Made by a program: the position numbers and the translations under genes. The notes under the pieces were generated by a model, which saw only the letters and a list, made by a program, of their open reading frames with translations, was not told the DNA's origin and made no database searches. A DNA stretch of 64,000 bases from Maricaulis maris. GTDB lineage: Bacteria; Pseudomonadota; Alphaproteobacteria; Caulobacterales; Maricaulaceae. Positions 25,859 to 34,125 of the stretch are shown here, piece after piece (the stretch's first letter is position 1; every line of letters starts with the position of its first letter). The stretch lies in contig NZ_RBIM01000004.1 of NCBI RefSeq assembly GCF_003634045.1, positions 372,001 to 436,000 of the forward strand, in the 5' to 3' direction.

Positions 25859-27208
25859 CTAGAACGCCTCGATGGGTTCGAAGGTCAGCGGCGCCGGTTC
25901 GATTTCCCGAAGTCCGCGGGAGCGCATTTCATAAATCGCCAGTCCGCGTTCGATCAGTCCGGTCCCGACGAAACGGAACAGGCCATCGGCGCCGAGAAAA
26001 CCCTGCTCTTCCTCAATGGCTTCCCGGGTGAAACCGCGCTCACCGCCGTCGAGATGGGCGGCCAGGCTCATCGCGTCATAGGCAAGGCTGGCGATCCGCG
26101 AGGGATCATTGCCATAGGCTGCCCGATAGGCCGTCTCGAAATTGGTGCGGGCGTCCAGGTCCGGACCGGCGAACCAGCCGCCGTGCAGGGCCGGCTCCCG
26201 CAGCAGGTCGGGGTCATTCCAAAGTCCGGTGCCGAGGAAGCGCACGACAAGCGGGTCGACCGATTGCGAGATCAACAGCGGTCCCAGCGCGCGAAGGCGC
26301 GTCCCGCCCTCCGGCAGGATTACCGCCTGGAAGGCGGCCTCGGGGTCGGGCACCCAGGCTTCGCGCCGCAGCTCGTCGGCCTCTTCCGGTGTCAGCGGTT
26401 CGAACACGCCTTCCGCAAGGCGCGCTGAGGCGCGTGCCATGGCTTCAACATCGCCGGTATAAAAACTCTCCGCGGCGACATAGCCGCCGGTCAGCGCGGC
26501 ATTGTCCTGCAGCGCGGCGTGCACAGCCATGCCGTAGCGGCTCTGCGGCCCGAGATAGGCGAAGCGCTCGACGCCCTGACGGGTGGCGTATTCGACAATG
26601 CGGGCGACTTCAATCTCCGGCGGAAAGCTCATCAGATAAACGCCATTGCCGGCAACCGTGGCGTCCGTCGTGAAGGCGATGACTGGGATGCCGGCCTGGC
26701 GAGCCACCTGGCCGGCAGCGGAAACAGCCGGTCCGAACAGCGGTCCGATAATGATGTCGGCACCGTCCTCGACAGCGGCCTGGGCCGCGGACCGGGCGCC
26801 CTGCGGTGTGCCTTGTGTGTCCTTGGGGATCAGCAGGAGATTGCCGCTGCCGCGCTCGAACAGGGCCAGCTCGGCCGCATTCAACAGGCGAAGCGCTTCC
26901 GAGCGGGCGCCGGAATTGTCAGCCGAGAAAGGCAATAGCAGGGCGACGCGGGCGATTTCGCGGTCCGCCATGTGTGGCGGGATGAGGCCGGTGGCGACCG
27001 GCTCCTCGACCGGATCGGGCTCGATTTCGACCGGTTCATCGATTACCGGTTCCGGCGGCGTGTAGATCGGCGCCGGCGGCGCGGTCTGCGTTGTGCCACA
27101 GGCGGCGAGTGTGCCGACCATCGCGATGACAGCGAGGCAGCGCAGGCCGCGGCTTTGTGCCAATGTGTCCGTCGGCAGGGCGATACGCGAATTGAAGACT
27201 GAAAGCAT
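25859..27208 (-). CDS. Penicillin-binding protein activator-like lipoprotein (LppC/LpoA family)
   Basis: 449 residues. A lipoprotein signal ends LAACGTT (lipobox); a Pro/Glu-rich linker (PPAPIYTPPEPVIDEPVEI) is followed by a periplasmic-binding-protein type 1 fold (RVALLLPFSADNSGAR, DGADIIIGPLFG, IPVIAFTTD). This matches the C-terminal domain of LpoA, which activates PBP1A from the outer membrane; the N-terminal TPR domain of E. coli LpoA is missing. The ATG overlaps the rsmI start on the other strand by two bases; a TTG fifteen codons in would give a shorter but still complete signal peptide. The adjacency with rsmI and yraN is conserved with E. coli yraM-yraL-yraN. Confidence 0.85.
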   Translation of the reverse strand: MLSVFNSRIALPTDTLAQSRGLRCLAVIAMVGTLAACGTTQTAPPAPIYTPPEPVIDEPVEIEPDPVEEPVATGLIPPHMADREIARVALLLPFSADNSGARSEALRLLNAAELALFERGSGNLLLIPKDTQGTPQGARSAAQAAVEDGADIIIGPLFGPAVSAAGQVARQAGIPVIAFTTDATVAGNGVYLMSFPPEIEVARIVEYATRQGVERFAYLGPQSRYGMAVHAALQDNAALTGGYVAAESFYTGDVEAMARASARLAEGVFEPLTPEEADELRREAWVPDPEAAFQAVILPEGGTRLRALGPLLISQSVDPLVVRFLGTGLWNDPDLLREPALHGGWFAGPDLDARTNFETAYRAAYGNDPSRIASLAYDAMSLAAHLDGGERGFTREAIEEEQGFLGADGLFRFVGTGLIERGLAIYEMRSRGLREIEPAPLTFEPIEAF

Positions 27209-28103
27209 GACCGAAACATCCCGGGAAATTCTTGGCGAAGCTATCCGCCGTGGCGGCAGGGGGCAAGCGCTCGGGCCGGGGCTTTACCTGGTTTCGACGC
27301 CAATCGGCAATTTGCGCGACATCACCTTGCGGGCGCTCGACGTGCTCGGACAAGCCGACCGCGTCCTTGCCGAAGACACCCGCGTCACCCGGCGACTGCT
27401 CGATGCCTACGGGCTGCGGGTCGAGTTGACGGCCTATCATGACCATAATGGTGAGCGGGTCCGGCCCGGAATTCTCGAAGATCTTGAAGCCGGTCAACGC
27501 GTTGCCCTGGTGTCGGATGCGGGCACGCCGCTGGTCTCTGATCCGGGCTACAAGCTGGCCCGCGACGCGATCGCGGCCGGTATCCCGGTCATTGCCATCC
27601 CCGGCGCGTCGGCCGTGCTGGCGGCGCTCGCCATTGCCGGTCTGCCGACCGATTGTTTCACCTTCGCCGGCTTCCCGCCGCAAAAGACCGGTCCGCGCGA
27701 AGCTTGGCTTGAGCCTTTCCGCCACATCCCCGGCAGCCTTGTTTTCTATGAGGGCGTATCGCGCCTTCCGGCGATGATCGCCAGCCTCGCCAAGGTGTTG
27801 GGAGACCGGCCGGCGGCGGTCTGCCGCGAGCTGACCAAGCTGCACGAGGAGGCACGCCGCGGCTCCCTGTCCGAACTCGCCGCTCATTACGCAGAAGCCG
27901 GGCCGCCACGCGGTGAAGTCGTGATTGTCGTCGGCCCGCCGCCGGTGGATGACTGGGATGCCGGGCGGATCGATACCGCCTTGCGCGCGGCGCTTGAGGA
28001 CATGCGCGTCAAGGAGGCCGCCAGCCACGTCGCCGAAGCCTCCGGCTGGCCGCGACGCGACGTCTATGCCCGCGCCCTGGCGCTCAAGGACCAGGGCCGG
28101 TGA
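27207..28103 (+). CDS. rsmI: 16S rRNA (cytidine1402-2'-O)-methyltransferase
   Basis: 298 residues. Tetrapyrrole-methylase-fold enzyme that 2'-O-methylates C1402 in the ribosome decoding centre, where RsmH also acts. Signature regions: GLYLVSTPIGNLRDITLRALD, LAEDTRVTRRLLD, ALVSDAGTPLVSDPGYKL and IPGASAVLAALAIAGLPTD. It starts one base away from the divergent lipoprotein gene start, so the two promoters must lie inside each other's genes unless one start is wrong. Its stop overlaps the yraN GTG. Confidence 0.96.
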   Translation: MTETSREILGEAIRRGGRGQALGPGLYLVSTPIGNLRDITLRALDVLGQADRVLAEDTRVTRRLLDAYGLRVELTAYHDHNGERVRPGILEDLEAGQRVALVSDAGTPLVSDPGYKLARDAIAAGIPVIAIPGASAVLAALAIAGLPTDCFTFAGFPPQKTGPREAWLEPFRHIPGSLVFYEGVSRLPAMIASLAKVLGDRPAAVCRELTKLHEEARRGSLSELAAHYAEAGPPRGEVVIVVGPPPVDDWDAGRIDTALRAALEDMRVKEAASHVAEASGWPRRDVYARALALKDQGR

Positions 28104-28483
28104 CCCGTAAGCGGCGGCAGGCGGAAGCCCGCGGCCGCTGGGCTGAATGGCTGGCCATGGCCTGGCTGGTCGCCAAGGGTTATCGCTTGCTCGATCATCG
28201 TGCCCGCACCGCTGCCGGTGAGATCGACCTGGTCGCCAGTCGCGGTGAGTATCTGGTGTTTGTCGAGGTCAAGGCGCGGCCCAGCATCAAGGCTGCGCTT
28301 GAGTCGATCGGGCCGCGCCAGCGCGGTCGCATCACCCGTGCGGCCTCGATCTGGCGGGCCTCGCGCCCGGCCGTGCAGGCGCTGCATTTGCGCTATGACC
28401 TCTTCTTGGTCGTGCCGGGCCGTTGGCCACAACATCGCCGCGCGGCCTGGATTCCCGGAGACGGCGCCCGCGACCTGCTCTGA
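28100..28483 (+). CDS. yraN: YraN/UPF0102-family nuclease-like protein
   Basis: 127 residues of the UPF0102 family, with a restriction-endonuclease-like fold: GRWAEWLAMAWLVAKGYRLL, AGEIDLVASRGEYLVFVEVKAR (the D...ExK pattern) and the C-terminal RYDLFLV. Enzymatic role is unproven; the family sits beside rsmI in many bacteria. The GTG start overlaps the rsmI TGA as GTGA, so it is translationally coupled. Confidence 0.92.
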   Translation: MTRKRRQAEARGRWAEWLAMAWLVAKGYRLLDHRARTAAGEIDLVASRGEYLVFVEVKARPSIKAALESIGPRQRGRITRAASIWRASRPAVQALHLRYDLFLVVPGRWPQHRRAAWIPGDGARDLL

Positions 28484-28601
28484 CCCGGCCCGGTATCGTG
28501 TCTTTTGTGATGTGGCTTGGCCTGGGCGCCGCGACTTGTCATGGTAGCGCGTCTGCAAATGACTAAGCTGGGGCGCGGGCGATTCGACAGGAGCTTCGTG
28601 T

Positions 28602-29294
28602 ATGGCCGACCGTCTATCTTTTATGTCCACCCTGCTGCTGGCCGGGCTTGTCGGGCTGGCCCCGTCGGCCTGCAGTTCCGTCGGTGCGGTTGGCCAGGAT
28701 CGGTCGATCGGCCGCCAGCTCGACGACACCAATGCCTCGGTCTCGATCAAGTCGGCCATGCTGCGCTCGGAAGGCTTTGCCCTTGATGGCGTCGATGTCG
28801 AAGTGACCGAAGGCATCGCGCTTTTGACCGGACGGGTACCGCGCGAGGATGACCGGTTGATGGCCGAATGTCTGGCCTGGTCCTCGGTTGCGGTGCGCAA
28901 TGTTGCTAATGAAATCGTGGTCGGGTCCGGCCAGGGCTTCCGTGACCGTACCCGCGACGCCGAGATCACGGCCCGGGTCAATGGCCGTCTGATCTCCGAC
29001 CGCTCCGTACGCTCGATCAATTTCAACGTCGAAACCCGTGCCGGCCGGGTCTATCTGCTCGGCGTGGCCCGTAATCGCGGTGAGTTGGAGCGCGCCAGCG
29101 CCCATGCTTCGCTGGTTGAGGGGGTTGAGGAAGTCGTCTCCTATGTCCGCATCGCCGGCGTGCCGACCAATCTGCCGGCGCGCGGCGAACGCCGGGCTGA
29201 AGCCTGTGTCGGCGAAGCGAATCCGGGGGTTGAATCCCGGGGCGACGGCCCTAACTCCGGACCACAATTGATCGGCGGACCGGAGACGAGATGA
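28602..29294 (+). CDS. BON-domain lipoprotein (YraP/DolP-like)
   Basis: 230 residues with a lipobox ending PSAC (Cys24) and two BON domains (about 48-115 and 120-195: VSIKSAMLRSEGFALDGVDVEV, ALLTGRV, AEITARVNGRLISDRSVRS, GRVYLLGVARN). BON domains bind phospholipids and DolP helps outer-membrane integrity in E. coli, where yraP is in the same cluster as yraN. A C-terminal extension of about 35 residues is disordered. The stop overlaps the gshB start as ATGA, and CAGGAG precedes the ATG. Confidence 0.88.
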   Translation: MADRLSFMSTLLLAGLVGLAPSACSSVGAVGQDRSIGRQLDDTNASVSIKSAMLRSEGFALDGVDVEVTEGIALLTGRVPREDDRLMAECLAWSSVAVRNVANEIVVGSGQGFRDRTRDAEITARVNGRLISDRSVRSINFNVETRAGRVYLLGVARNRGELERASAHASLVEGVEEVVSYVRIAGVPTNLPARGERRAEACVGEANPGVESRGDGPNSGPQLIGGPETR

Positions 29295-30241
29295 TGGCAT
29301 GGCGTGTTGCGGTCCAGATGGACCCGATCGAGACGGTCAATGTGGACGCCGACACGACGTTCGCCCTGATGGAAGAGGCCCAGGCCCGGGGCGCCGAGCT
29401 CTACGTCTATCATCCCGACCAGCTGGCCTGGCAGGAAGGCCGCATTCTCGCCCGGGCCCGCCCGGTTCGGGTCAGGCATGTCCAGGGCGAGCACGCCGAG
29501 CTTGGTGAGGCGCGGGTGCTGGATCTGGCGCGCGATGTCGATGTCGTCCTGATGCGCCAGGATCCGCCCTTCGACATGGCCTATCAGACCGCCGCCCACC
29601 TGCTGGAAATGCTGAAGGGTGAAACCCTGGTACTCAATGATCCGTTCTGGGTCCGCTCGAGCCCGGAAAAAATCCTGCCGCTCCTTTATCCCGACATCAT
29701 CCCGCCGACCCTGATCACACGCGACCTTGCGGCCCTGACCGGGTTTCGGGATACCCATCAGGACATCATCATCAAGCCGCTCTATGGCAATGGTGGCGCT
29801 GGGGTTTTCCGCTTGAAGCCGGGCGACGGTAATTTCTCGGCGCTGCTCGAGACTTTCTTCGCGCAATCGCGCGAGCCGGTGATCGCGCAGGCTTTCCTGC
29901 CGGCGGTGTCAGCGGGCGACAAGCGCATCCTGATCATTGATGGCGAGCCGATCGGTGCCATCAATCGCGTGCCGCAAACCGGTGAGACCCGCTCGAACAT
30001 GCATGTGGGCGGGGTCGCCGAAGCGTCCGGCCTGACCGACAGTGACATGCGGATCTGTGACGCGATCGGTCCGATCCTCAAGGAGCGGGACCTGGTCCTC
30101 GTCGGCATTGATGTGATCGGTGATCGCCTGACCGAGATCAATGTCACCTCACCGACCGGCGTCCAGGAGCTCAAGCGTTTCTCCGGGATCGATGCCTGCG
30201 CCGCCTTCTGGGATGCAGTGGCTCGCCGGACCGGCGCCTAG
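29291..30241 (+). CDS. gshB: Glutathione synthetase
   Basis: 316 residues; joins gamma-glutamylcysteine and glycine with ATP. N-terminal substrate domain (WRVAVQMDPIETVN), ATP-grasp core with IIIKPLYGNGGAGVFRL, GDKRILIIDGEPIGAINR and the metal-binding ending VGIDVIGDRLTEINVTSPTG. Length is that of the family. Two ATG codons in tandem at 29291; the first overlaps the BON gene stop (ATGA). Confidence 0.97.
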   Translation: MMAWRVAVQMDPIETVNVDADTTFALMEEAQARGAELYVYHPDQLAWQEGRILARARPVRVRHVQGEHAELGEARVLDLARDVDVVLMRQDPPFDMAYQTAAHLLEMLKGETLVLNDPFWVRSSPEKILPLLYPDIIPPTLITRDLAALTGFRDTHQDIIIKPLYGNGGAGVFRLKPGDGNFSALLETFFAQSREPVIAQAFLPAVSAGDKRILIIDGEPIGAINRVPQTGETRSNMHVGGVAEASGLTDSDMRICDAIGPILKERDLVLVGIDVIGDRLTEINVTSPTGVQELKRFSGIDACAAFWDAVARRTGA

Positions 30242-30446
30242 AATACACGCTTGACGTGTGACAATTTATCGTACATGGTTTGTTCCTGTTTTGATCTGGT
30301 TGTGAACGAGCCTGTGGAAAACCCAATGATGCCGGACGGTTACCGGATCGGGTTGCGCTGCGAGACAGGTGGGTTGCATCTGGTGGCGGGGCGCGACACA
30401 GGCCGATGTCTGTGAATCAAATCCCCGGTATGTCGGGAGATTCGTC

Positions 30447-31976
30447 ATGGCGGCTCGAACCGCGTCAGTGGCCTTCCACGGCGCCGAAGCCCGTCTTGTG
30501 GATGTACAGGTTCAGGTTGCGGGCGGGTCCCAGCCGATCTTTTCCATCGTCGGGCTGGCCGACAAGGCGGTCGCCGAAAGCCGGGAAAGGGTCCGGGCAG
30601 CCTTCTCGGCGCTGGGTCTGTCGCTGCCGTCGAAACGGCTGATCGTCAATCTCGCCCCGGCCGACCAGCCCAAGGAAGGCGCGCATTTCGATCTGCCGAT
30701 CGCGATCGGCGTGCTGGCCGAGCTGGATGTCCTGCCCAAGGATGTGGCCGAGGACTATCTGGCCTTTGGTGAGCTGGGCGCCGACGCGCGCATCCGGCCA
30801 GCGCCGGGTGCCCTGCCCGCTGCCGTGGCGGCGCATGCGGCCGGCCGGGCTCTGATCTGCCCCGAAGCCTGTGGTCCGGAAGCCGCCTGGGCCGGTGGTG
30901 ACCTGGCCATTCTGGCGCCGACGACGCTGATCCAGCTGATCAATCATTTCAAGGGCAGCCAGGTGATTGACCGCCCGGCGCCCGGCGAGTTGATCGAGGC
31001 TGGTCCCGATGTCGACCTGCGTCAGGTCAAGGGACAGGAAGGGGCCAAGCGGGCGCTGGAAATCGCCGCGGCGGGCAATCACAACCTGCTGATGGTTGGC
31101 CCGCCGGGGTCAGGCAAATCGATGCTGGCCGAGCGCCTGCCCGGCCTGTTGCCGCCACTGACCGCGCCGGAACTGCTCGACGTGTCCATGATCCACTCGG
31201 TGGCCGGCCTGCTCGAGCGCGGCCGGCTGACGCGAAACCGGCCTTTCCGTTCACCGCACCATTCGGCCTCGATGGCCGCTATGGTGGGCGGCGGCAGCCG
31301 TGCCCGGCCAGGTGAGGCCTCATTGGCGCATCGCGGGGTCTTGTTCCTGGATGAACTGCCTGAATTCCACCCACAAGTGCTTGATAGTCTTCGTCAGCCC
31401 CTGGAAACCGGATCCATCACCGTGGCGCGGGCCAATGCCCATATCGCCTATCCGGCCCGCTTCCAGCTGGTTGCGGCGATGAATCCCTGCCGCTGCGGCG
31501 GTGGCGGCGCTGACGGCGCCAGCTGTCGCCGCGGCGCGCGCTGCGCCATCGATTATCAGGCCCGCATATCCGGTCCGATGATCGACCGGATCGACCTGCA
31601 GATCCAGGTGCCGCCCGTCACGCCTGCTGATCTCGCCCTGCCGCCACCGGTCGAAGGCACCGCCGAGGCCGCCGCCCGGGTGGCGCGGGCGCGGGAGGCA
31701 CAGGCCGGGCGCGGCTGTCTGAATGCACAATTGCCGACCGACCTGCTCGATCATGTCGCTGCGCCGGATCGGGCTGGCGAGGCGCTGCTGAACGAGGCCG
31801 CCATCCAGCACGCGCTCACCGCCCGCTCCTATCACCGCGTCTTGCGGGTGGCGCGAACCATTGCCGATCTGGAGGGCCAGGACGCGGTGCGCCGTCTCCA
31901 CATTGCCGAAGCCCTGTCCTGCCGCCGTGGCCTGCAACGCGCCGGTCCGACGGCCAACCCGGCCGTGCGTGCCTGA
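30447..31976 (+). CDS. comM: YifB/ComM-family magnesium-chelatase-like AAA+ ATPase
   Basis: 509 residues. The N-terminal Lon/S5-like domain (VAFHGAEARLVDVQVQ, VVG.ADKAVAESRERVRAA-like) is followed by AAA+ Walker A GPPGSGKS (218-225), Walker B GVLFLDELPEF and a cysteine-bearing segment (NPCRCGG, CRRGARC). Related ComM proteins act as branch-migration helicases in natural transformation in Vibrio and Acinetobacter. The start at 30447 has GGGAG ten bases upstream. About 200 bases before it have no gene. Confidence 0.93.
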   Translation: MAARTASVAFHGAEARLVDVQVQVAGGSQPIFSIVGLADKAVAESRERVRAAFSALGLSLPSKRLIVNLAPADQPKEGAHFDLPIAIGVLAELDVLPKDVAEDYLAFGELGADARIRPAPGALPAAVAAHAAGRALICPEACGPEAAWAGGDLAILAPTTLIQLINHFKGSQVIDRPAPGELIEAGPDVDLRQVKGQEGAKRALEIAAAGNHNLLMVGPPGSGKSMLAERLPGLLPPLTAPELLDVSMIHSVAGLLERGRLTRNRPFRSPHHSASMAAMVGGGSRARPGEASLAHRGVLFLDELPEFHPQVLDSLRQPLETGSITVARANAHIAYPARFQLVAAMNPCRCGGGGADGASCRRGARCAIDYQARISGPMIDRIDLQIQVPPVTPADLALPPPVEGTAEAAARVARAREAQAGRGCLNAQLPTDLLDHVAAPDRAGEALLNEAAIQHALTARSYHRVLRVARTIADLEGQDAVRRLHIAEALSCRRGLQRAGPTANPAVRA

Positions 31977-32114
31977 GATTTGGCGGGCACCTTGACTGCG
32001 GGAAGCGCGGAGCCAGCCCGGCCTGCCGCAAACTCGTCAATCCAGGCGGGGCATAACGACGCTTCATTAACCCAAATCATCTATCAATCAGGCAGTTCGA
32101 TCCGAAGGATGCAG

Positions 32115-34097
32115 ATGGCCGACGAGCCGGAAGATCGCCTGACAGCCAGTTCATCGCGGCCTGATATCGCGGCGAATGGTGGGACTGCGTCTGCCTCCGG
32201 CCGGTCCGGCGCACCGAAACCAGGCGACGGGTCCGGTATTGCAGTCGATGCTGCGGCTGATACCGCAAGCCCGTTTGACACCCTGCCCGGCGCGATCGAC
32301 ACCCTGCTTCTGACGGCCCTCGACGCGGCCGGCGAACTCATCCTCGTGCGCGGAAATGGCGGCCGGGTGATGTATGTGAATGCGGCTTTCCTGCGGGCCT
32401 TTGGCGGCGCGCGCGAGGACTGGGTCGGACGCTGGTTCTCGGTTGCCCCGCCGGTCTCGGCCCAGGATTCCCGGCGCTATGAAATGCTGATGCGGACGCG
32501 CAAGGGCGCGATCTGGATCGAGTGGGATGAGCGCCTCCTGCCGGACGGTGCCGGCGTCATTTCGGTGGGTCGCGACGTCACCAGCCGCCGTGCTGCGCAC
32601 GATGACCTGCAAGCGTCGCAGCGCGCCAAATCCCTTTTCTTTGCTGCGGTAACCCATGAATTGCGCACACCGCTGGCCGGTGCACTCGGCGTGTCACGCC
32701 TGCTCGAAGCGACGCCGCTCAAGCCCGACCAGGCGGATTATGTCCGCTCGATCGCGGCGTCCGCCGATCATGCCCTGTCGATGGTCGACGATATTCTTGA
32801 CCTGTCACGCTTGGAGGCCGGACGGCTGGAATTGCGTCCGGAGACGGTCGATGTCGCTGACCTCGTCCGCGAGACGGTGGAACTCGCCGCGCCGCGCGCC
32901 CAGGAAAAAGGCCTCGAAATCGGCGTCGTTCATGCCGCCGGCGCACCGTCACGGATCACCGGCGATGCCGCCCGGCTCAAGCAAATCCTCTACAACCTGC
33001 TCGGCAATGCCGTGAAATTCACGCAAGCCGGCGGCGTCCGGCTCGACATTGCCAATGCACCCGACAGTGAAGGTCGCGACCGGCTCGCCCTGTCGGTCAG
33101 CGATACCGGGCCGGGTATTTCCGAAGCCGACCAGGAAAGCCTGTTCGAGCATTTCGAGCGCGGTGCTGCCGAGCGTAATGGCGCCGAAAGCGGGGCCGGG
33201 CTTGGTCTGGCCATGGTCCGCCGTCTCGCTGACGCCATGAACAGCGCCATGGGCGTTGAGAGCCGGCTCGGTGAGGGTGCCAAATTCTGGCTGATCTTCG
33301 ATCTGCCCGTGCTGGCCACGCGCACCGACCGGCCGCTGTCGGGCCGTCATGTTTTTGTCGCCAGCGCCAATGACACGCTGCGCGAAAGCCTGTGCGACCA
33401 GCTTGAAGCCCTCGGCGCCGAGGCCACGGCGATCATGTCCGCGGCGGATCTGGCCAAGGCGGAAGGTCGCGAGCTCTTGTGTGACGCGGCCTGGGCGGAT
33501 GACGCCGGCAGCGCCCGGGTCTGGCAGCTGGTGACGCCGGTAGAAAAAGCACAGCGCACCGACCTGGTCGCCGAGAGTGACGCCAACTGGTTCGTCAAAC
33601 CGGTCCGGGCTGCGACCCTTGTGGCGCAACTGACATCCGGGCAGGCGGTCGACGGGTCAACAGTCGTCCCGCAGGGCCAGCTGGCGCCGGGCGCCCGTTT
33701 CCAGCCGGACCTGTCGGGCCTGCACCTGCTGGTCGCCGAGGACGATCCGGTCAACGCCCTGATTGCGCGCAAATGCCTGGAAGGCCTCGGCGTGCGGGTC
33801 ACACCGGTCGCGCGCGGTGACGCGGCGCTGGAAAGCCTGACTTCACAGGCATTTGATGCTGCCCTTCTGGATCAACGCATGCCCGGCCTGGACGGGCCGG
33901 ATGTGGCCCGCGCCGCCCGCGAGGCTGGCTTTCGTCTGCCGCTGATTGCCCTGACCGCCAATGATAGCGAGGCCGATCGCAAGCTCTGCCTGGGCGCCGG
34001 CATGGATGAATTCCTCACCAAGCCGCTCGACGCCGACCAGCTCGCCGACATCCTCACCCGCTTGTGCCGCCCCGGAAACCGCGCCAGCATGGGGTGA
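32115..34097 (+). CDS. Hybrid sensor histidine kinase, PAS-HisKA-HATPase-pseudoREC-REC
   Basis: 660 residues, no membrane helix, so cytosolic. Order: disordered N-terminus (1-58), PAS (about 60-160), HisKA with phospho-acceptor His181 in THELRTPL, HATPase with N-box Asn294/Asn298, DTGPG at 330-334 and GAGLGLAMV; then a receiver-like domain (about 411-510) that lacks the phosphorylatable aspartate but keeps KP (Lys495); then a full receiver with Asp543/Asp544, phospho-acceptor Asp586 (LLDQRMPG) and Lys636. The input signal and output are unknown. Start at 32115 rests on AAGGA six bases upstream; an ATG two codons earlier is an alternative. Confidence 0.93.
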   Translation: MADEPEDRLTASSSRPDIAANGGTASASGRSGAPKPGDGSGIAVDAAADTASPFDTLPGAIDTLLLTALDAAGELILVRGNGGRVMYVNAAFLRAFGGAREDWVGRWFSVAPPVSAQDSRRYEMLMRTRKGAIWIEWDERLLPDGAGVISVGRDVTSRRAAHDDLQASQRAKSLFFAAVTHELRTPLAGALGVSRLLEATPLKPDQADYVRSIAASADHALSMVDDILDLSRLEAGRLELRPETVDVADLVRETVELAAPRAQEKGLEIGVVHAAGAPSRITGDAARLKQILYNLLGNAVKFTQAGGVRLDIANAPDSEGRDRLALSVSDTGPGISEADQESLFEHFERGAAERNGAESGAGLGLAMVRRLADAMNSAMGVESRLGEGAKFWLIFDLPVLATRTDRPLSGRHVFVASANDTLRESLCDQLEALGAEATAIMSAADLAKAEGRELLCDAAWADDAGSARVWQLVTPVEKAQRTDLVAESDANWFVKPVRAATLVAQLTSGQAVDGSTVVPQGQLAPGARFQPDLSGLHLLVAEDDPVNALIARKCLEGLGVRVTPVARGDAALESLTSQAFDAALLDQRMPGLDGPDVARAAREAGFRLPLIALTANDSEADRKLCLGAGMDEFLTKPLDADQLADILTRLCRPGNRASMG

Positions 34098-34125
34098 CAA
34101 CGTCCCCTGCCGGAGTGGTAAGCCC

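Noticed and set aside
30242-30446. Possible small RNA in the 205-bp gap before the YifB gene
   Set aside because: Only a weak ACACG/CGTGT stem is present, without a T-tract or conserved fold.
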